Shown in pieces: positions 35,740-45,155 of a stretch of 64,000 bases of DNA (position 1 is its first letter; each line of letters begins with the position of its first letter). Where the stretch lies: assembly GCA_041749015.1 (NCBI GenBank), contig JBGTCD010000001.1, positions 1 through 64,000 on the forward strand, written 5' to 3'. The notes beneath the pieces were generated by a model. It was not told the DNA's origin and did not search any database. It worked only from the letters and a program-made list of their open reading frames with translations. A program made the translations under genes and the position numbers. The stretch is from JBGTCD01 sp041749015 (GTDB taxonomy: Bacteria > Bacteroidota > Bacteroidia > Cytophagales > Cyclobacteriaceae).

Positions 35740-36294
35740 ATGATTTATCCAATTGTGCTTTACGGCAACCCTATTCTCAGGAAAAGAGCCGAGGAAATTG
35801 AGAAAGGAAGTATTGATCTTAAGACCCTGGTTGAAGATATGTTTGAAACCATGCATGAGGCACAAGGCATCGGATTGGCAGCACCTCAAATTGGGATGGG
35901 CATCAGGATGTTTGTGGTAGATGGATCACTGGTAGATGATGATAGCGAGCTAAAGGGATTTAAAAAGGTTTTCATCAATCCTGAAATGATTGAAGAGACT
36001 GGCGAAGAGTGGCCCTTTGAGGAAGGCTGCTTAAGCATTCCTACCATCAGAGAGGATGTGATTAGACCGAAGCAAGTTAAAATCCGTTATTATGATGAAG
36101 ATTGGAATGCCCATGAGGAAATATTCAAAGGCATGCAGGCCAGGGTGATCCAGCATGAGTACGATCATATTGAGGGAATCTTATTTACAGACCACCTCAA
36201 GCCTTTTAAGAAAAGATTGCTTAAAGGAAAATTGACCAATATTAGCAAAGGAAAGGTTAAGGCCGATTATAAGGTGGCTGTACCTGATAAATGA
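35740..36294 (+). CDS. def: Peptide deformylase
   Basis: The protein has 184 residues. All three motifs are present: GIGLAAPQIG near residue 46, EGCLSIP with the metal-binding Cys near 108, and QHEYDHIEG near 150 with two His and the catalytic Glu. It removes the formyl group from nascent proteins. A TAnnTTTG-like element (TAATTTTG at 35704) stands 36 bases before the ATG. Confidence 0.97.
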   Translation: MIYPIVLYGNPILRKRAEEIEKGSIDLKTLVEDMFETMHEAQGIGLAAPQIGMGIRMFVVDGSLVDDDSELKGFKKVFINPEMIEETGEEWPFEEGCLSIPTIREDVIRPKQVKIRYYDEDWNAHEEIFKGMQARVIQHEYDHIEGILFTDHLKPFKKRLLKGKLTNISKGKVKADYKVAVPDK

Positions 36295-36313
36295 TACCAT
36301 TTAATCCACGATA

Positions 36314-37114
36314 ATTATTCCTAATCCATTAACCATAGCCTTAATCCAAACCGACCTCCATTGGCAGGATATCAATTCTAATTTGGCTATGTTGGAAGAA
36401 AAATTATGGACGATCACTGGTAAAACCGACCTGATTATTCTTCCAGAGATGTTTAGCACTGGATTTACCATGGATGTGGAGCGACTAGCCGAGCCGATGA
36501 ATCTCACCACCTTGAAGTGGATGCGGCAGCAGGCGGCTTCTTTTAAAGCTTGTATCACCGGAAGCTTTATTGTCAAAGACGGGGTTAGTATTTTTAATCG
36601 TTTGATTTGGATGCGACCCGATGGCAGCTATGAGGTCTACGATAAAAGACACCTGTTTCGCATGGCAGATGAGGATGACTATTTTTCTTCAGGCGAGAAA
36701 AGAATCATCGTAGAAATCAATGGATGGAAGGTTTGTCCTTTGATCTGTTATGATCTCCGGTTTCCGGTATGGAGCAGAAATACAGTCACCGACTCATGCG
36801 ACCTGGCCTATGATGTATTGCTCTATGTGGCAAACTGGCCACAACCCCGGATTAATGCCTGGGATGTATTGCTACAAGCCAGAGCCATGGAAAATCTCTC
36901 TTACTGCGTAGGAGTCAACCGAACAGGACTTGACGGCAAAGGGAAATCCTATTCCGGCCATTCCGCAGTCTATGATCCTAAAGGACTGGCCATTATTGAT
37001 TTAGGAGAAGAGGAAAATATCGATACAGTCGCTTTGGATTATGGAGACCTGAAGGAGTTTCGAGAAAAATTTCCTGCGCATCGGGATGCAGATACATTCA
37101 CGATAGACTACTAG
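36314..37114 (+). CDS. Nitrilase-superfamily amidohydrolase (omega-amidase-like), start codon unclear
   Basis: The catalytic triad of the carbon-nitrogen hydrolase family is visible: Glu in IILPEMFSTGF, Lys in VYDKRHLFRM, Cys in PLICYDLRFP. The set resembles YafV/omega-amidases that deaminate alpha-ketoglutaramate-type compounds. The conserved first strand (PLTIALIQTDLHWQD) is encoded upstream of the first TTG (36383) and ATG (36389), down to an in-frame TAA at 36302, and contains no ATG, GTG or TTG. I therefore place the start at an ATT near 36314; 36317 is equally possible. A start at 36383 would drop an inner strand of the fold. Confidence 0.8.
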   Translation: MIPNPLTIALIQTDLHWQDINSNLAMLEEKLWTITGKTDLIILPEMFSTGFTMDVERLAEPMNLTTLKWMRQQAASFKACITGSFIVKDGVSIFNRLIWMRPDGSYEVYDKRHLFRMADEDDYFSSGEKRIIVEINGWKVCPLICYDLRFPVWSRNTVTDSCDLAYDVLLYVANWPQPRINAWDVLLQARAMENLSYCVGVNRTGLDGKGKSYSGHSAVYDPKGLAIIDLGEEENIDTVALDYGDLKEFREKFPAHRDADTFTIDY

Positions 37115-37120
37115 GCTATT

Positions 37121-37522
37121 CTACCCCTTGCTGAGAAAATCGATGGATTTGGCCAGGGTATTATCACGGTCTTTGGAGAAGTAAAATTGAATATTCTTAA
37201 AGGAATTTAGAAGGTCTTTACCGGTGATAATCTCAGAAACAACCACCATGATTCTTTTCTCAGGATATTTTTTGAGGTGATGAAGAAACAAGCCCAAATC
37301 ACTTAGTGGCACCGCCTGGTTAGCATAAAGGATCACCAAAAGAGTATCAGAGTTTTTTAGGCCTTTTACTGCCAGGTCGCGAACCTCCTTATCTGAATCA
37401 AGGTCAAAATCAAAGGAAGTTACATTGGGGTGTACTGCTTTTATCGCAACAATTTCCGGAATGCTATAAGGCAAAAATTCGCCTTTACTCATATTGATGT
37501 ATATCACCAGTGGTGCTTTCAT
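37121..37522 (-). CDS. Hypothetical protein, 133 residues
   Basis: It has alternating strands and helices (LVIYINMSKG, SDTLLVILYANQ, KRIMVVVSEIITG) as in a small Rossmann-like or TIR-like fold, but no motif allows assignment. No signal peptide. Its start codon overlaps the stop of the preceding FG-GAP protein gene by 4 bases, so they are probably translated together. Confidence 0.6.
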   Translation of the reverse strand: MKAPLVIYINMSKGEFLPYSIPEIVAIKAVHPNVTSFDFDLDSDKEVRDLAVKGLKNSDTLLVILYANQAVPLSDLGLFLHHLKKYPEKRIMVVVSEIITGKDLLNSFKNIQFYFSKDRDNTLAKSIDFLSKG

Positions 37523-39753
37523 TTTACCACCACGATCCTCCTTGAATCAATAACCTTTTGTCCCGACCACATGCGTACGATGTACATCCCAGCGGGAAAT
37601 CCTGTAATATCAATAGCGCGGGTGCTGCCACCGGGTATAAAAGTCCAGGGGGTGAGTTCCCGGCCCAGAGTATTGACGATGTCCACATTGATATTCCGGT
37701 TGGTTTGAATATTGATGGTGGTATGACCGAGAGCAGGACCGGTAGGATTGGGGAAAACAGAAATTAACGAAAGCGGATCCAGAACCTCCGCTGCAGTTTC
37801 TTTTAACACTAAAAGGCCCCCCTGATTGGTCCCCACCACAAGTGATGGGCGGTCGGTGCTGAAGAGATTTACAGGAACAGGCCAAACCTTGGTGCCAAAT
37901 ACTCTGGACTCATTTTCTTGATTAAGGGGATTGAAGATGATGGCAGTTTCACCGGCGGAAGGGTCGGGCTCATTATTCAGGAAATCTGGAAAAAAGTGTA
38001 TTAAACCCCGGTTATCAGCAGTGATCAGGTCCAGGGTGCCATCATTATCAAGGTCGGCCAACCGCATAGACAAAAATCTTCTTTGGGTGCTGATTCCAAA
38101 GCCTTTCCAGTCATTTTCTACCAGAGTAAATTGGGGCTGGGCAGGGGTGCCGATATTTTCAAAGAAGCTGATATTGCCCAGCTCACGGGCTATAAAAAGG
38201 TCCGGGAGCCCATTGCCGGTAATGTCAAAAAAGAAAGGATTGTCCGTAATCAGCATAGGGATATCAATCTCCTGTATTTGATTTTTATCAAATACGGCAG
38301 GGCCATTGCCAATATTGGGGATATAAAATAATGATGGTGTGAAAGAAAAAGAAGGCGTAGCAGTGAAAACAAGATCAGGTCTGCCGTCATTATTCATGTC
38401 CACTATCTGGGGTTTGATGGACTTGATTTCATCAATCGCCAAATTCAAGAAGTCTTCATTGGTAACCCTGAACTCAGGCTTTAATGAACTACCGACATTG
38501 GTAAATAATGTGAGGGTACCCTTGACACCTGAAAGGTGATCATGGTTACCATAATTGCCCACGATCATATCCAGGTCCCCGTCATTGTCGATATCGATAA
38601 ATGCTGGCACGGCATTTTCGCCGAGGTCGATCATATCCTCCTGCAGGAAGTTATTTTTTTGAAAGGTGAACTGGGGGTTTGATGCGGTACCCGTATTTTC
38701 ATACAGCCAGCTGGACGCCTGAAAACGAATGCCATCCAGTAAGTTAGTGCTCATATTTGGCGCTATCACAAGATCTTTTTTCCCGTCAAAAGTGACATCT
38801 TCATAATATGCTGCGGGGAAAATATAGACGAAAGAGGGATGGTTGGGATCGGGGATGTTTTGGGAAAAACTGTTCATCTCGGCATTGAGGCTATTGGCTC
38901 CCTGATTTAAAAGCAGATACAAGGGGCTGCATTGCTCCTCACCAACAATAGCATCCAATTTCCCATTGCCATTATAATCCAATATCAGCAGACTCTTCGC
39001 TCCGGCATGCTCTTCCCGGCCTTCCGGGTCAACCCGCCCACCTGTTCCGGGAGGGCATTCTGAACCAAAATTAAAATTACCGCAGGAGCAGTCATAGAAT
39101 GAACCCCATGCCTGATCGACTCTTTCAAATTCAAGATGATCGGCATTGCCGTGGTTTTCCATACTGCGATTGAGGTGTACATTTACGCCTCCGTTTCCGG
39201 TAAAGAAATAAACCAAAATATCCAGGTCGCCATCCCCATCAATATCGACGATAGCCGGAATATCTGTGGCATTCATCTGCAGATTGGTATTGCTGAACAG
39301 CTTCGTAAATACAGGGTCGCCATCGTAAGGAATTTCCCATGTGGGTGGTGCTCCTGCACTGCCAGTATTGCGGTACACTTTGATGCCCAGAGGAGAAGAA
39401 GTGAAAATATCCTTAAGGCCGTCTCCGTTATAGTCGCGCAACAAAACCCAATTTCGCAGCCCTTCGGGAAATACCCGCTCATATTCCGGGCTGTACTGAT
39501 ATCGCTGGTTGTTGATATTTCTAAATACAGAGATTTTTTGTGCCGTACGGTCAAATACGATCAGGTCATCAAGCCCATCGCCATCCACATCCATGGTGCT
39601 ATACTGCCCTGAGTTCAGCCCTCCAGCCCAGGGGTTTAACAAGCCCTCACCTTCTGCATTCTTTACGGGAATTTCCTGCGTTAATTCATAGGCCACCTGA
39701 CCCTGCACCTGGGTTTGGAGAAATATGAATATGAGCAAAAAAATTGTACGCAT
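37519..39753 (-). CDS. T9SS-secreted FG-GAP/VCBS repeat protein
   Basis: The protein has 744 residues with a signal peptide (ends QVQGQ). The body is a seven-bladed propeller-like series of FG-GAP/VCBS repeats with calcium-binding loops of the form DxDGDGxxD (DVDGDGLDD, DYNGDGLKD, DIDGDGDLD, DIDNDGDLD, DMNNDGRPD, DLDNDGTLD). A type A T9SS sorting domain ends it (VFPNPTGPALGHTTI, then GFPAGMYIVRMW). It is presumably a calcium-stabilised surface or secreted protein. It is divergent from murF across 83 bases. Confidence 0.9.
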   Translation of the reverse strand: MRTIFLLIFIFLQTQVQGQVAYELTQEIPVKNAEGEGLLNPWAGGLNSGQYSTMDVDGDGLDDLIVFDRTAQKISVFRNINNQRYQYSPEYERVFPEGLRNWVLLRDYNGDGLKDIFTSSPLGIKVYRNTGSAGAPPTWEIPYDGDPVFTKLFSNTNLQMNATDIPAIVDIDGDGDLDILVYFFTGNGGVNVHLNRSMENHGNADHLEFERVDQAWGSFYDCSCGNFNFGSECPPGTGGRVDPEGREEHAGAKSLLILDYNGNGKLDAIVGEEQCSPLYLLLNQGANSLNAEMNSFSQNIPDPNHPSFVYIFPAAYYEDVTFDGKKDLVIAPNMSTNLLDGIRFQASSWLYENTGTASNPQFTFQKNNFLQEDMIDLGENAVPAFIDIDNDGDLDMIVGNYGNHDHLSGVKGTLTLFTNVGSSLKPEFRVTNEDFLNLAIDEIKSIKPQIVDMNNDGRPDLVFTATPSFSFTPSLFYIPNIGNGPAVFDKNQIQEIDIPMLITDNPFFFDITGNGLPDLFIARELGNISFFENIGTPAQPQFTLVENDWKGFGISTQRRFLSMRLADLDNDGTLDLITADNRGLIHFFPDFLNNEPDPSAGETAIIFNPLNQENESRVFGTKVWPVPVNLFSTDRPSLVVGTNQGGLLVLKETAAEVLDPLSLISVFPNPTGPALGHTTINIQTNRNINVDIVNTLGRELTPWTFIPGGSTRAIDITGFPAGMYIVRMWSGQKVIDSRRIVVVK

Positions 39754-39836
39754 AAAAATTCTGAACGCTCTGGGTAATCGATTAGTTTTACCAACTTTAA
39801 GTTTTCACTTTTAAATTTATTCATAATATTTGGTAT

Positions 39837-41120
39837 ATGGGCACGGAAGCATTGTATCAAATTTACCTTGAGCACCGCAGTGTCGCTACTGATACCCGCC
39901 TGCTTCAACCCGGTGATCTGTTTTTTGCTCTCAAAGGGCCTAGTTTTGATGGTAATCAATTTGCTCTGTCGGCTCTTGAGCAGGGAGCCCGACTGGCAAT
40001 TGTGGATGATCCAAAGCTCAAATCAGAGAAAGATTGCTTTTGGGTGGAGGATGCACTCCTTGCCCTTCAGCATCTTGCAAGGCACCATAGAAATCAATTT
40101 CATATCCCTGTAATAGGACTTACCGGGTCTAATGGGAAGACCACTACCAAGGAGCTTTTGAATGCCGTGCTGTCCACTAAATTCAGGACTCACGCCACAA
40201 AGGGCAATTTAAACAACCACATAGGGGTGCCGCTTACCCTGTTGTCTATGCCTGAGGATGCCGAAATAGCCATCATAGAAATGGGGGCCAACCACCTGGG
40301 AGAAATAGCGCGGCTTTGTACCATAGCCGATCCTGATCATGGCTTTATCACCAATATTGGAAAAGCTCATATTGGTACTTTTGGAGGGTTTGAAAATATC
40401 ATCAGAGGCAAAACTGAATTGTACCAATACCTGATCGAAAACAAGGGCAGAGTTTTTATCAATTCCCAGGACCCTGTACTCAGTGAAATGGCCAAAAGAT
40501 TTGAAGGGCCCATTATGTATCCAGGTCCTCAAGATTTCTATGGTTGTCAACTCCTAAGTGCCAATCCATATTTACAATATCAGGATGAAGCCGGAACAGT
40601 GGTAGATACCCTACTGATAGGCGGCTATAATTTTTCCAATATAGCCACAGCTTTATGTATCGGTAAATTTTTTGGAGTGATTGCGCAGAATGCCAATGCG
40701 GCTATAGCAGCCTATGTTCCCTCAAACAATCGGTCACAGATTTTGCAAAAGGGATCCAACACATTGATCCTGGACGCCTACAATGCCAATCCTACCTCTA
40801 TGGAGGCGGCCATCGAAAGTCTTGATCAGATGAATGCAAAGTATAAGGTGGTCATTCTTGGTGATATGTTTGAACTGGATGATGAGGAGATAGCAGAACA
40901 CAAAAACATAGGGCAAATCCTGGATAAAAAGAATTTTGATCTGGTGCTCCTCTGCGGAAAGCTGATGCAGCATGCTCAGGAAGGCCATCCAAAATTCAAA
41001 CAATTTGATACCCGAGAGGGTTTGATCGAGTACCTGAAAACTAATCCTATCGAGAACGCTACCATCCTGCTCAAAGGATCCAGGGGTATGGGGCTGGAGG
41101 GTGTGGTTGAGTATTTATAA
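39837..41120 (+). CDS. murF: UDP-N-acetylmuramoyl-tripeptide--D-Ala-D-Ala ligase
   Basis: The protein has 427 residues. It adds D-Ala-D-Ala to the cell-wall precursor in the cytoplasm. Evidence includes the N-terminal SVATDTRLLQPGDLFFALKG, the ATP-binding GLTGSNGKTTTKELL near residue 98, the EMGANHLGEIA segment, and the C-terminal domain with DAYNANPTSM and LGDMFELDD. It is divergent from the FG-GAP gene; the next gene starts 13 bases later. Confidence 0.97.
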   Translation: MGTEALYQIYLEHRSVATDTRLLQPGDLFFALKGPSFDGNQFALSALEQGARLAIVDDPKLKSEKDCFWVEDALLALQHLARHHRNQFHIPVIGLTGSNGKTTTKELLNAVLSTKFRTHATKGNLNNHIGVPLTLLSMPEDAEIAIIEMGANHLGEIARLCTIADPDHGFITNIGKAHIGTFGGFENIIRGKTELYQYLIENKGRVFINSQDPVLSEMAKRFEGPIMYPGPQDFYGCQLLSANPYLQYQDEAGTVVDTLLIGGYNFSNIATALCIGKFFGVIAQNANAAIAAYVPSNNRSQILQKGSNTLILDAYNANPTSMEAAIESLDQMNAKYKVVILGDMFELDDEEIAEHKNIGQILDKKNFDLVLLCGKLMQHAQEGHPKFKQFDTREGLIEYLKTNPIENATILLKGSRGMGLEGVVEYL

Positions 41121-41133
41121 GCCCATTATTTTT

Positions 41134-41796
41134 ATGAAACTTGAAGCACCATTAGAATTTCTTAAGAGCCTGGCTGAAAATAATTCCAAAGAATGGATGG
41201 ATGCCAATCGCGATGCCTATCAAGACTCGAGAGACTTGTTTGTGAAATTCACTGAGAAAATTTTTGAATCCCTCATATCCTTGGATACTGAAATTTCTGG
41301 TGAGGATCCCAGGAAAAGTATTTTCCGGATCAATCGTGACATTAGATTCAGCCCTGATAAAAGCCCCTACAAAAGAAATTTCGCTTTTTTTATTGCCAAC
41401 GGGGGAAAGAATGGTGGCATGCCCGGCTATTACTTCCATCTTCAGCCGGGGGGCAAATCTTTTGTAGCAGGGGGGATCTATATGCCGCCTGCAGAAAAGC
41501 TCAATGCCATTCGGCAGGAGATTGACTATAATCCACAACCCTTAATTGATTTTTTTAGCCACCCCAAAGTAAAAGAGAATTTTGTGGACCTTGATCGTGG
41601 CGCGATGTTAAAGCGAGCCCCGAAAGGCTACTCCCCTGATCATCCTTTTATTGACTGGCTCCGGCTCAAAAGTTTTGTAATCAGCACCCCAATCCCAGAT
41701 AAAATTTTTATCAAGAATGATGCTTTGGAGGCGGTAATTCCTGCTTTTCAAATAATGGTCCCTTTCATTCAATATTTAAGGATGGCGATTGACTGA
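41134..41796 (+). CDS. DUF2461 / TIGR02453 family protein
   Basis: The ATG at 41134 gives MKLEAPLEFLKSL; the open frame upstream overlaps murF and is unlikely to be used. The protein of 220 residues has the family hallmarks: FLKSLAENNSKEWMDANRD, FRINRDIRFSPDKSPYK and YYFHLQPGGKSFVAGG. The biochemical role of the family is unknown. Confidence 0.9.
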   Translation: MKLEAPLEFLKSLAENNSKEWMDANRDAYQDSRDLFVKFTEKIFESLISLDTEISGEDPRKSIFRINRDIRFSPDKSPYKRNFAFFIANGGKNGGMPGYYFHLQPGGKSFVAGGIYMPPAEKLNAIRQEIDYNPQPLIDFFSHPKVKENFVDLDRGAMLKRAPKGYSPDHPFIDWLRLKSFVISTPIPDKIFIKNDALEAVIPAFQIMVPFIQYLRMAID

Positions 41797-41799
41797 TGA

Positions 41800-44283
41800 T
41801 CAGGTGCCGTCTTCATCCCAGTCAAAAAAGTCCTCTTCCTGCAGTACCCGCTCCTCCTTTTCTTTTTTGCCCTTAGTTTTAAAGGCCTCCTTGAGGTCCT
41901 GGATTTCGGTCTTGATATCCTTGGCAATTTTTTCTTTTACCCGTTCCTTATCATAGGCCACCAAATAATCGGAGGTGCTGCCGGTAATTTTTAAATGGAT
42001 TTTTGGAGGACCAACGCCATCATCTTCTACGGCACCGAAGGCCTCATCTTTATTTGGTTTTTTCCTTCTTATCAGGGGTGCTACTACACGGTAGTTTATT
42101 TTTTGATCAAAGGTATGGGTGCCACTGATTAAAATATTGGTGACATTGGATTTTACCTCCATTTCGGGCAGCATGATGATCTGGTCTTTAATCAGAATTT
42201 CATTTTGCAGCTCAGCGAATCGTAAATTTTCCAAACCTTCCGGATCCAGATATTTGCTAAGGTTTTGCATGGGCTCAAAATTATTGAGTTGTCCATTTTT
42301 AATGATGAGGTCTATGGCAGAGTTGATGCTGCCTGCATCGACTTTAAGGTTCTGGTCAAAATTTAGCCTTAAATTGATGTTGGCCTGGGCCTGACCCTTC
42401 AGGTGCTTATGGTGAAGAAAGTCTTGATTGAAATCTTCAAAAATGTAGAAAATACTATCCAGGTAAATACCATCAAGCTGGATCTCACTAATAACCTCAA
42501 TGCGCCCGTCCTTACGGTCATCTGCCTGGCCGGTAAGCGTCATACTGCCCCCCATGGTTTTAAGCTTCATGCCGCTTACCCGGGCCACCTGATTATTAAC
42601 CTGAAGCTTCCCCTGGATATCATTACCAGTGAAACGCCTGAACTTAAGCCCAGCAATTTTGCAATTGAAATCAATATAAATTAAGGGGCTGATATTGAGT
42701 TGGTAGTTACTGGTACCAGCAGTACCTCCCATAGACAGGAGCTCGTTAAGCTCTATTTTTTTTGAAATTAAATCCGCCTCAATCCCTAAAGGCTGATCAT
42801 CAAAAAGTATCCATGTGAAAATATTTTTGAAAAAACCATTGAGTAAAAAATCACTACTACCCAGGGTACCTGACACATTGCTCAGTGCCAGGTCATTATT
42901 ATTAAAGAGCAGGTTTCCATTTAAATTCTGCATGGGGAGGGCTATTTTTTCAGCCTGGAAGCCCACATTGAGCAGCTCCATTTCTCCGGAGGTTTTGACT
43001 TTTGAGGCGGTATTTTTATGTTTCAAATCACCGATGCGGCCTTCAAATAAGGCATTGACCCGTATGCTTCCTGTAGCCTGCTGCAAGGCTTTTCCCGGAT
43101 AAAACTTCATTAAAGTTTCTAAATCAAAACTACCATCCAACCTACCCTTTGCCCTGGGGTCTTTTAAGTTGGTCAGAGACAATTCACCCTTAAAACTCTT
43201 ATTTTCAAGTTGTCCGGAGATTTCGCTTAGGGTCAGGCTCGCCTTCTCCATTTTGTAAAGATCGGGGGTCTCCAAAAGGCCCTTCAGAGTTACGCTCTCC
43301 AATCGCGATGCATAATCGGCGTGACTGATGGTGGCATTGTTCAAACCAAAATTAAATGTAACCCCCGGCCCCTTGTCCGCTTTAATTGGCCCTTTGATTT
43401 CCAGGTCAAAGTAGGCCTCGCCTTCGCTTTCATACCCCTTCCAGTATTTACTGGTTTCTTCTGGTAATACCGCCAGGAAATTCTGAATGCTGGTTCGGGA
43501 TCCTTCTACAAAAAACTTCAGATCATCCGCCTTATTCCGATACGACCCATAGTAAGTGAATTCAGCCTGATTTACCCTTAGGTTGGAATTTAAAAAATCC
43601 AAATCATTAGGTACAGAGCGCCAGGTGAAAGCTGATTCCAGCCTAAGCTCTTTTTCATCAAAATAGATTTTATCGTCCTTTTTTAGACCCCTTGTTATTA
43701 TTGAAGCCAATACCTGAAAATCATATATGCCATCTTTTGATTGGATCGTGAGATTCATCCTCTTTGCCATCAGCCCGGCTTCATACCCATCTTTTTCATT
43801 GATCAATAGTACCTCAAGCTGGTCAATTCCGGCCCCTTTCAGATTGAAATCTAATTGTGGGGTTTCAGAAGTATCATCTTCTTTCCAAATTTTATAATTG
43901 GGATTACCCTCTTTGTCGATCCGGATGTTCAGGGTGCCTCCTTGTATGCTCAAATGCTGCAAGGTATAGTCCTTCCGCATCAATTTGATAGGATTAAAAT
44001 AACAATGAATTCTATCTGCCTTCAAAAGGGGCTTGTTGCTCCCGGGTTGATTTCCTTCTATTTGAACGCCATGGAGCGTTATGGCGACAAGGGGAAATCT
44101 TCTTAAGGGTGAAACATCAATCTTATCAATATGAACCGGGGTGATGAGTTGTTTATTAGCCTCGGCAATGAAATGTCTTATGATGTTGTCTTTATAAAAG
44201 AATACAGTCAGGGAGACAGTCACCAATAGAAAGAGGAAGAGGCCGATGACCCAGATAATGACCTTTTTAAAATTCACTTTCAC
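41800..44283 (-). CDS. AsmA-family envelope protein
   Basis: The GTG at 44283 gives KVNFKKVIIWVIGLFLFLLV, a membrane anchor near the N-terminus; a TTG at 44346 would add 21 residues. The protein has about 827 residues. The pattern after the anchor (DNIIRHFIAEANKQLITPVH, LRRFPLVAITLHGVQIEG) and the long strand-rich body with repeated amphipathic strands match AsmA-like, bridge-type proteins thought to move or organise lipids between membranes. The C-terminus is highly charged (KGKKEKEERVLQEEDFFDWD). It converges with the DUF2461 gene. Confidence 0.85.
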   Translation of the reverse strand: MKVNFKKVIIWVIGLFLFLLVTVSLTVFFYKDNIIRHFIAEANKQLITPVHIDKIDVSPLRRFPLVAITLHGVQIEGNQPGSNKPLLKADRIHCYFNPIKLMRKDYTLQHLSIQGGTLNIRIDKEGNPNYKIWKEDDTSETPQLDFNLKGAGIDQLEVLLINEKDGYEAGLMAKRMNLTIQSKDGIYDFQVLASIITRGLKKDDKIYFDEKELRLESAFTWRSVPNDLDFLNSNLRVNQAEFTYYGSYRNKADDLKFFVEGSRTSIQNFLAVLPEETSKYWKGYESEGEAYFDLEIKGPIKADKGPGVTFNFGLNNATISHADYASRLESVTLKGLLETPDLYKMEKASLTLSEISGQLENKSFKGELSLTNLKDPRAKGRLDGSFDLETLMKFYPGKALQQATGSIRVNALFEGRIGDLKHKNTASKVKTSGEMELLNVGFQAEKIALPMQNLNGNLLFNNNDLALSNVSGTLGSSDFLLNGFFKNIFTWILFDDQPLGIEADLISKKIELNELLSMGGTAGTSNYQLNISPLIYIDFNCKIAGLKFRRFTGNDIQGKLQVNNQVARVSGMKLKTMGGSMTLTGQADDRKDGRIEVISEIQLDGIYLDSIFYIFEDFNQDFLHHKHLKGQAQANINLRLNFDQNLKVDAGSINSAIDLIIKNGQLNNFEPMQNLSKYLDPEGLENLRFAELQNEILIKDQIIMLPEMEVKSNVTNILISGTHTFDQKINYRVVAPLIRRKKPNKDEAFGAVEDDGVGPPKIHLKITGSTSDYLVAYDKERVKEKIAKDIKTEIQDLKEAFKTKGKKEKEERVLQEEDFFDWDEDGT

Positions 44284-44408
44284 ATCACAAATATAAGAGA
44301 TACCATTCGGTGCACCTAACGATGAAAAATGCAGAAATGATGCCAAAATCCTGATGGATTTGTATAAACCTTTATTCTTAAAAAATATGTTAGGGACAGG
44401 AGAAATTA

Positions 44409-44439
44409 TTTGATTAAAATAATTTCTATGTTACCTTTG
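44409..44439 (+). promoter_or_regulatory. Bacteroidota-type promoter of tRNA-Val
   Basis: TTTG at 44409-44412 and TACCTTTG at 44432-44439 are 19 bases apart and match TTTG-N19-TAnnTTTG. The mature tRNA begins 18 bases after the -7 box. Confidence 0.75.
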
Positions 44440-44457
44440 CACTCCTGTTTACGAACA

Positions 44458-44532
44458 GGGCGATTAGCTCAGCTGGTTCAGAGCACCTGCCTTACAAGCA
44501 GGGGGTCACTGGTTCGAATCCAGTATCGCCCC
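44458..44532 (+). tRNA. tRNA-Val (anticodon TAC)
   Basis: The cloverleaf is complete: acceptor GGGCGAT pairs with ATCGCCC, the D arm contains AGCTCAGCTGG, the anticodon stem CCTGC/GCAGG encloses CTTACAA (anticodon TAC), and the T arm has CTGG-TTCGAAT-CCAG. After the acceptor the sequence is CCCAAGC, so the usual discriminator A and CCA are not encoded here, although they are in displaced copies of the 3' end downstream. Confidence 0.95.
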
Positions 44533-44538
44533 CAAGCT

Positions 44539-44571
44539 AATAGCCGCACCCTCCGGTGCGGCTATTTTTTT
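44539..44571 (+). terminator. Terminator of tRNA-Val
   Basis: A strong hairpin (AATAGCCGCACC / GGTGCGGCTATT, 4-base loop) ends in a T run. It lies 7 bases past the tRNA. Confidence 0.85.
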
Positions 44572-44691
44572 ATTAGAGGGAGTTGAGCCAAACTTGTTTG
44601 GCCGATAACGACCGAGAATAAAATTGGCCACCTTTATAGGTGGCTATTAGCTTGGGTACAAGGGCCCCAATCATGGATCATCCCGTAGGGA

Positions 44692-44740
44692 TAATCCTGC
44701 ATCGCCCACTCAAGCCCCAGATTATTTCTGGGGCTTTTTT
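44692..44740 (+). other. Displaced tRNA-Val 3' end A, with terminator
   Basis: AATCC-x2-CATCGCCCAC resembles the T-arm/acceptor end of the tRNA and is followed at once by a hairpin (AGCCCCAG / CTGGGGCT, loop of 7) and six T. The preceding stretch 44580-44690 has no gene. Confidence 0.65.
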
Positions 44741-44790
44741 GGTATATGGTTCCTGAGAAGCGAAGTTTGTCAGGATGCTGATAGAAACTT

Positions 44791-45155
44791 CAGCATCAGA
44801 GCATCCCGACTTTTTAGTCGGGAGGGTCGCAGGATAGAAATCAATATCGCCCACCAATGCCCCACATTTTGAGGCATTTTTGTTATATAGGATATGTATT
44901 ATTTTTACATACTATACTCATTGAGCCTTGATAAGTACTACATAGGCCATTGCAAGGCTCCTTTATCAGAAAGGCTCAGACGTCATAATTCGGATCACAA
45001 AGGTTTTACGGGGAGGGCATCAGACTGGGAGGTGGTCCATAATGAAATCTATGGAGACAAATCTAGTGCCTACCAAAGGGAGCGGGAAGTGAAGTCATGG
45101 AAGAGCCGCAAAATGATATTAAGGTTAATTGGTATGGGATTAAAATAGATTTACA
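44791..45155 (+). repeat. 365-bp tandem unit 1 (hairpin, tRNA end, terminator, GIY-YIG gene)
   Basis: The unit starts at CAGCATCAGAGCATC, has a perfect hairpin TCCCGACT-TTTT-AGTCGGGA, then ATCGCCC-A-CCA (44846-44856, the tRNA end with discriminator and CCA), a terminator-like hairpin (44857-44880) and a GIY-YIG gene. It repeats at 45156 with period 365. Confidence 0.85.
44894..45148 (+). CDS. Small GIY-YIG endonuclease-domain protein, copy 1
   Basis: The 84-residue protein is a bare GIY-YIG nuclease domain: FYI and YYIGH at residues 4-6 and 15-19, Arg in ERLRRHN near 27-30, and the catalytic Glu in QREREVKSWKS near 63-65. This fold cuts DNA in homing endonucleases and UvrC. The gene is the only one in a 365-bp tandem unit that also contains a copy of the tRNA-Val 3' end, so I infer that its target is the 3' part of a tRNA gene. 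Confidence 0.85.
   Translation: MYYFYILYSLSLDKYYIGHCKAPLSERLRRHNSDHKGFTGRASDWEVVHNEIYGDKSSAYQREREVKSWKSRKMILRLIGMGLK

Noticed and set aside
44580..44690. Second tRNA gene in the tRNA-Val locus
   Set aside because: Only 3'-end fragments recur; no D arm, anticodon arm or 5' acceptor is present downstream of 44532.
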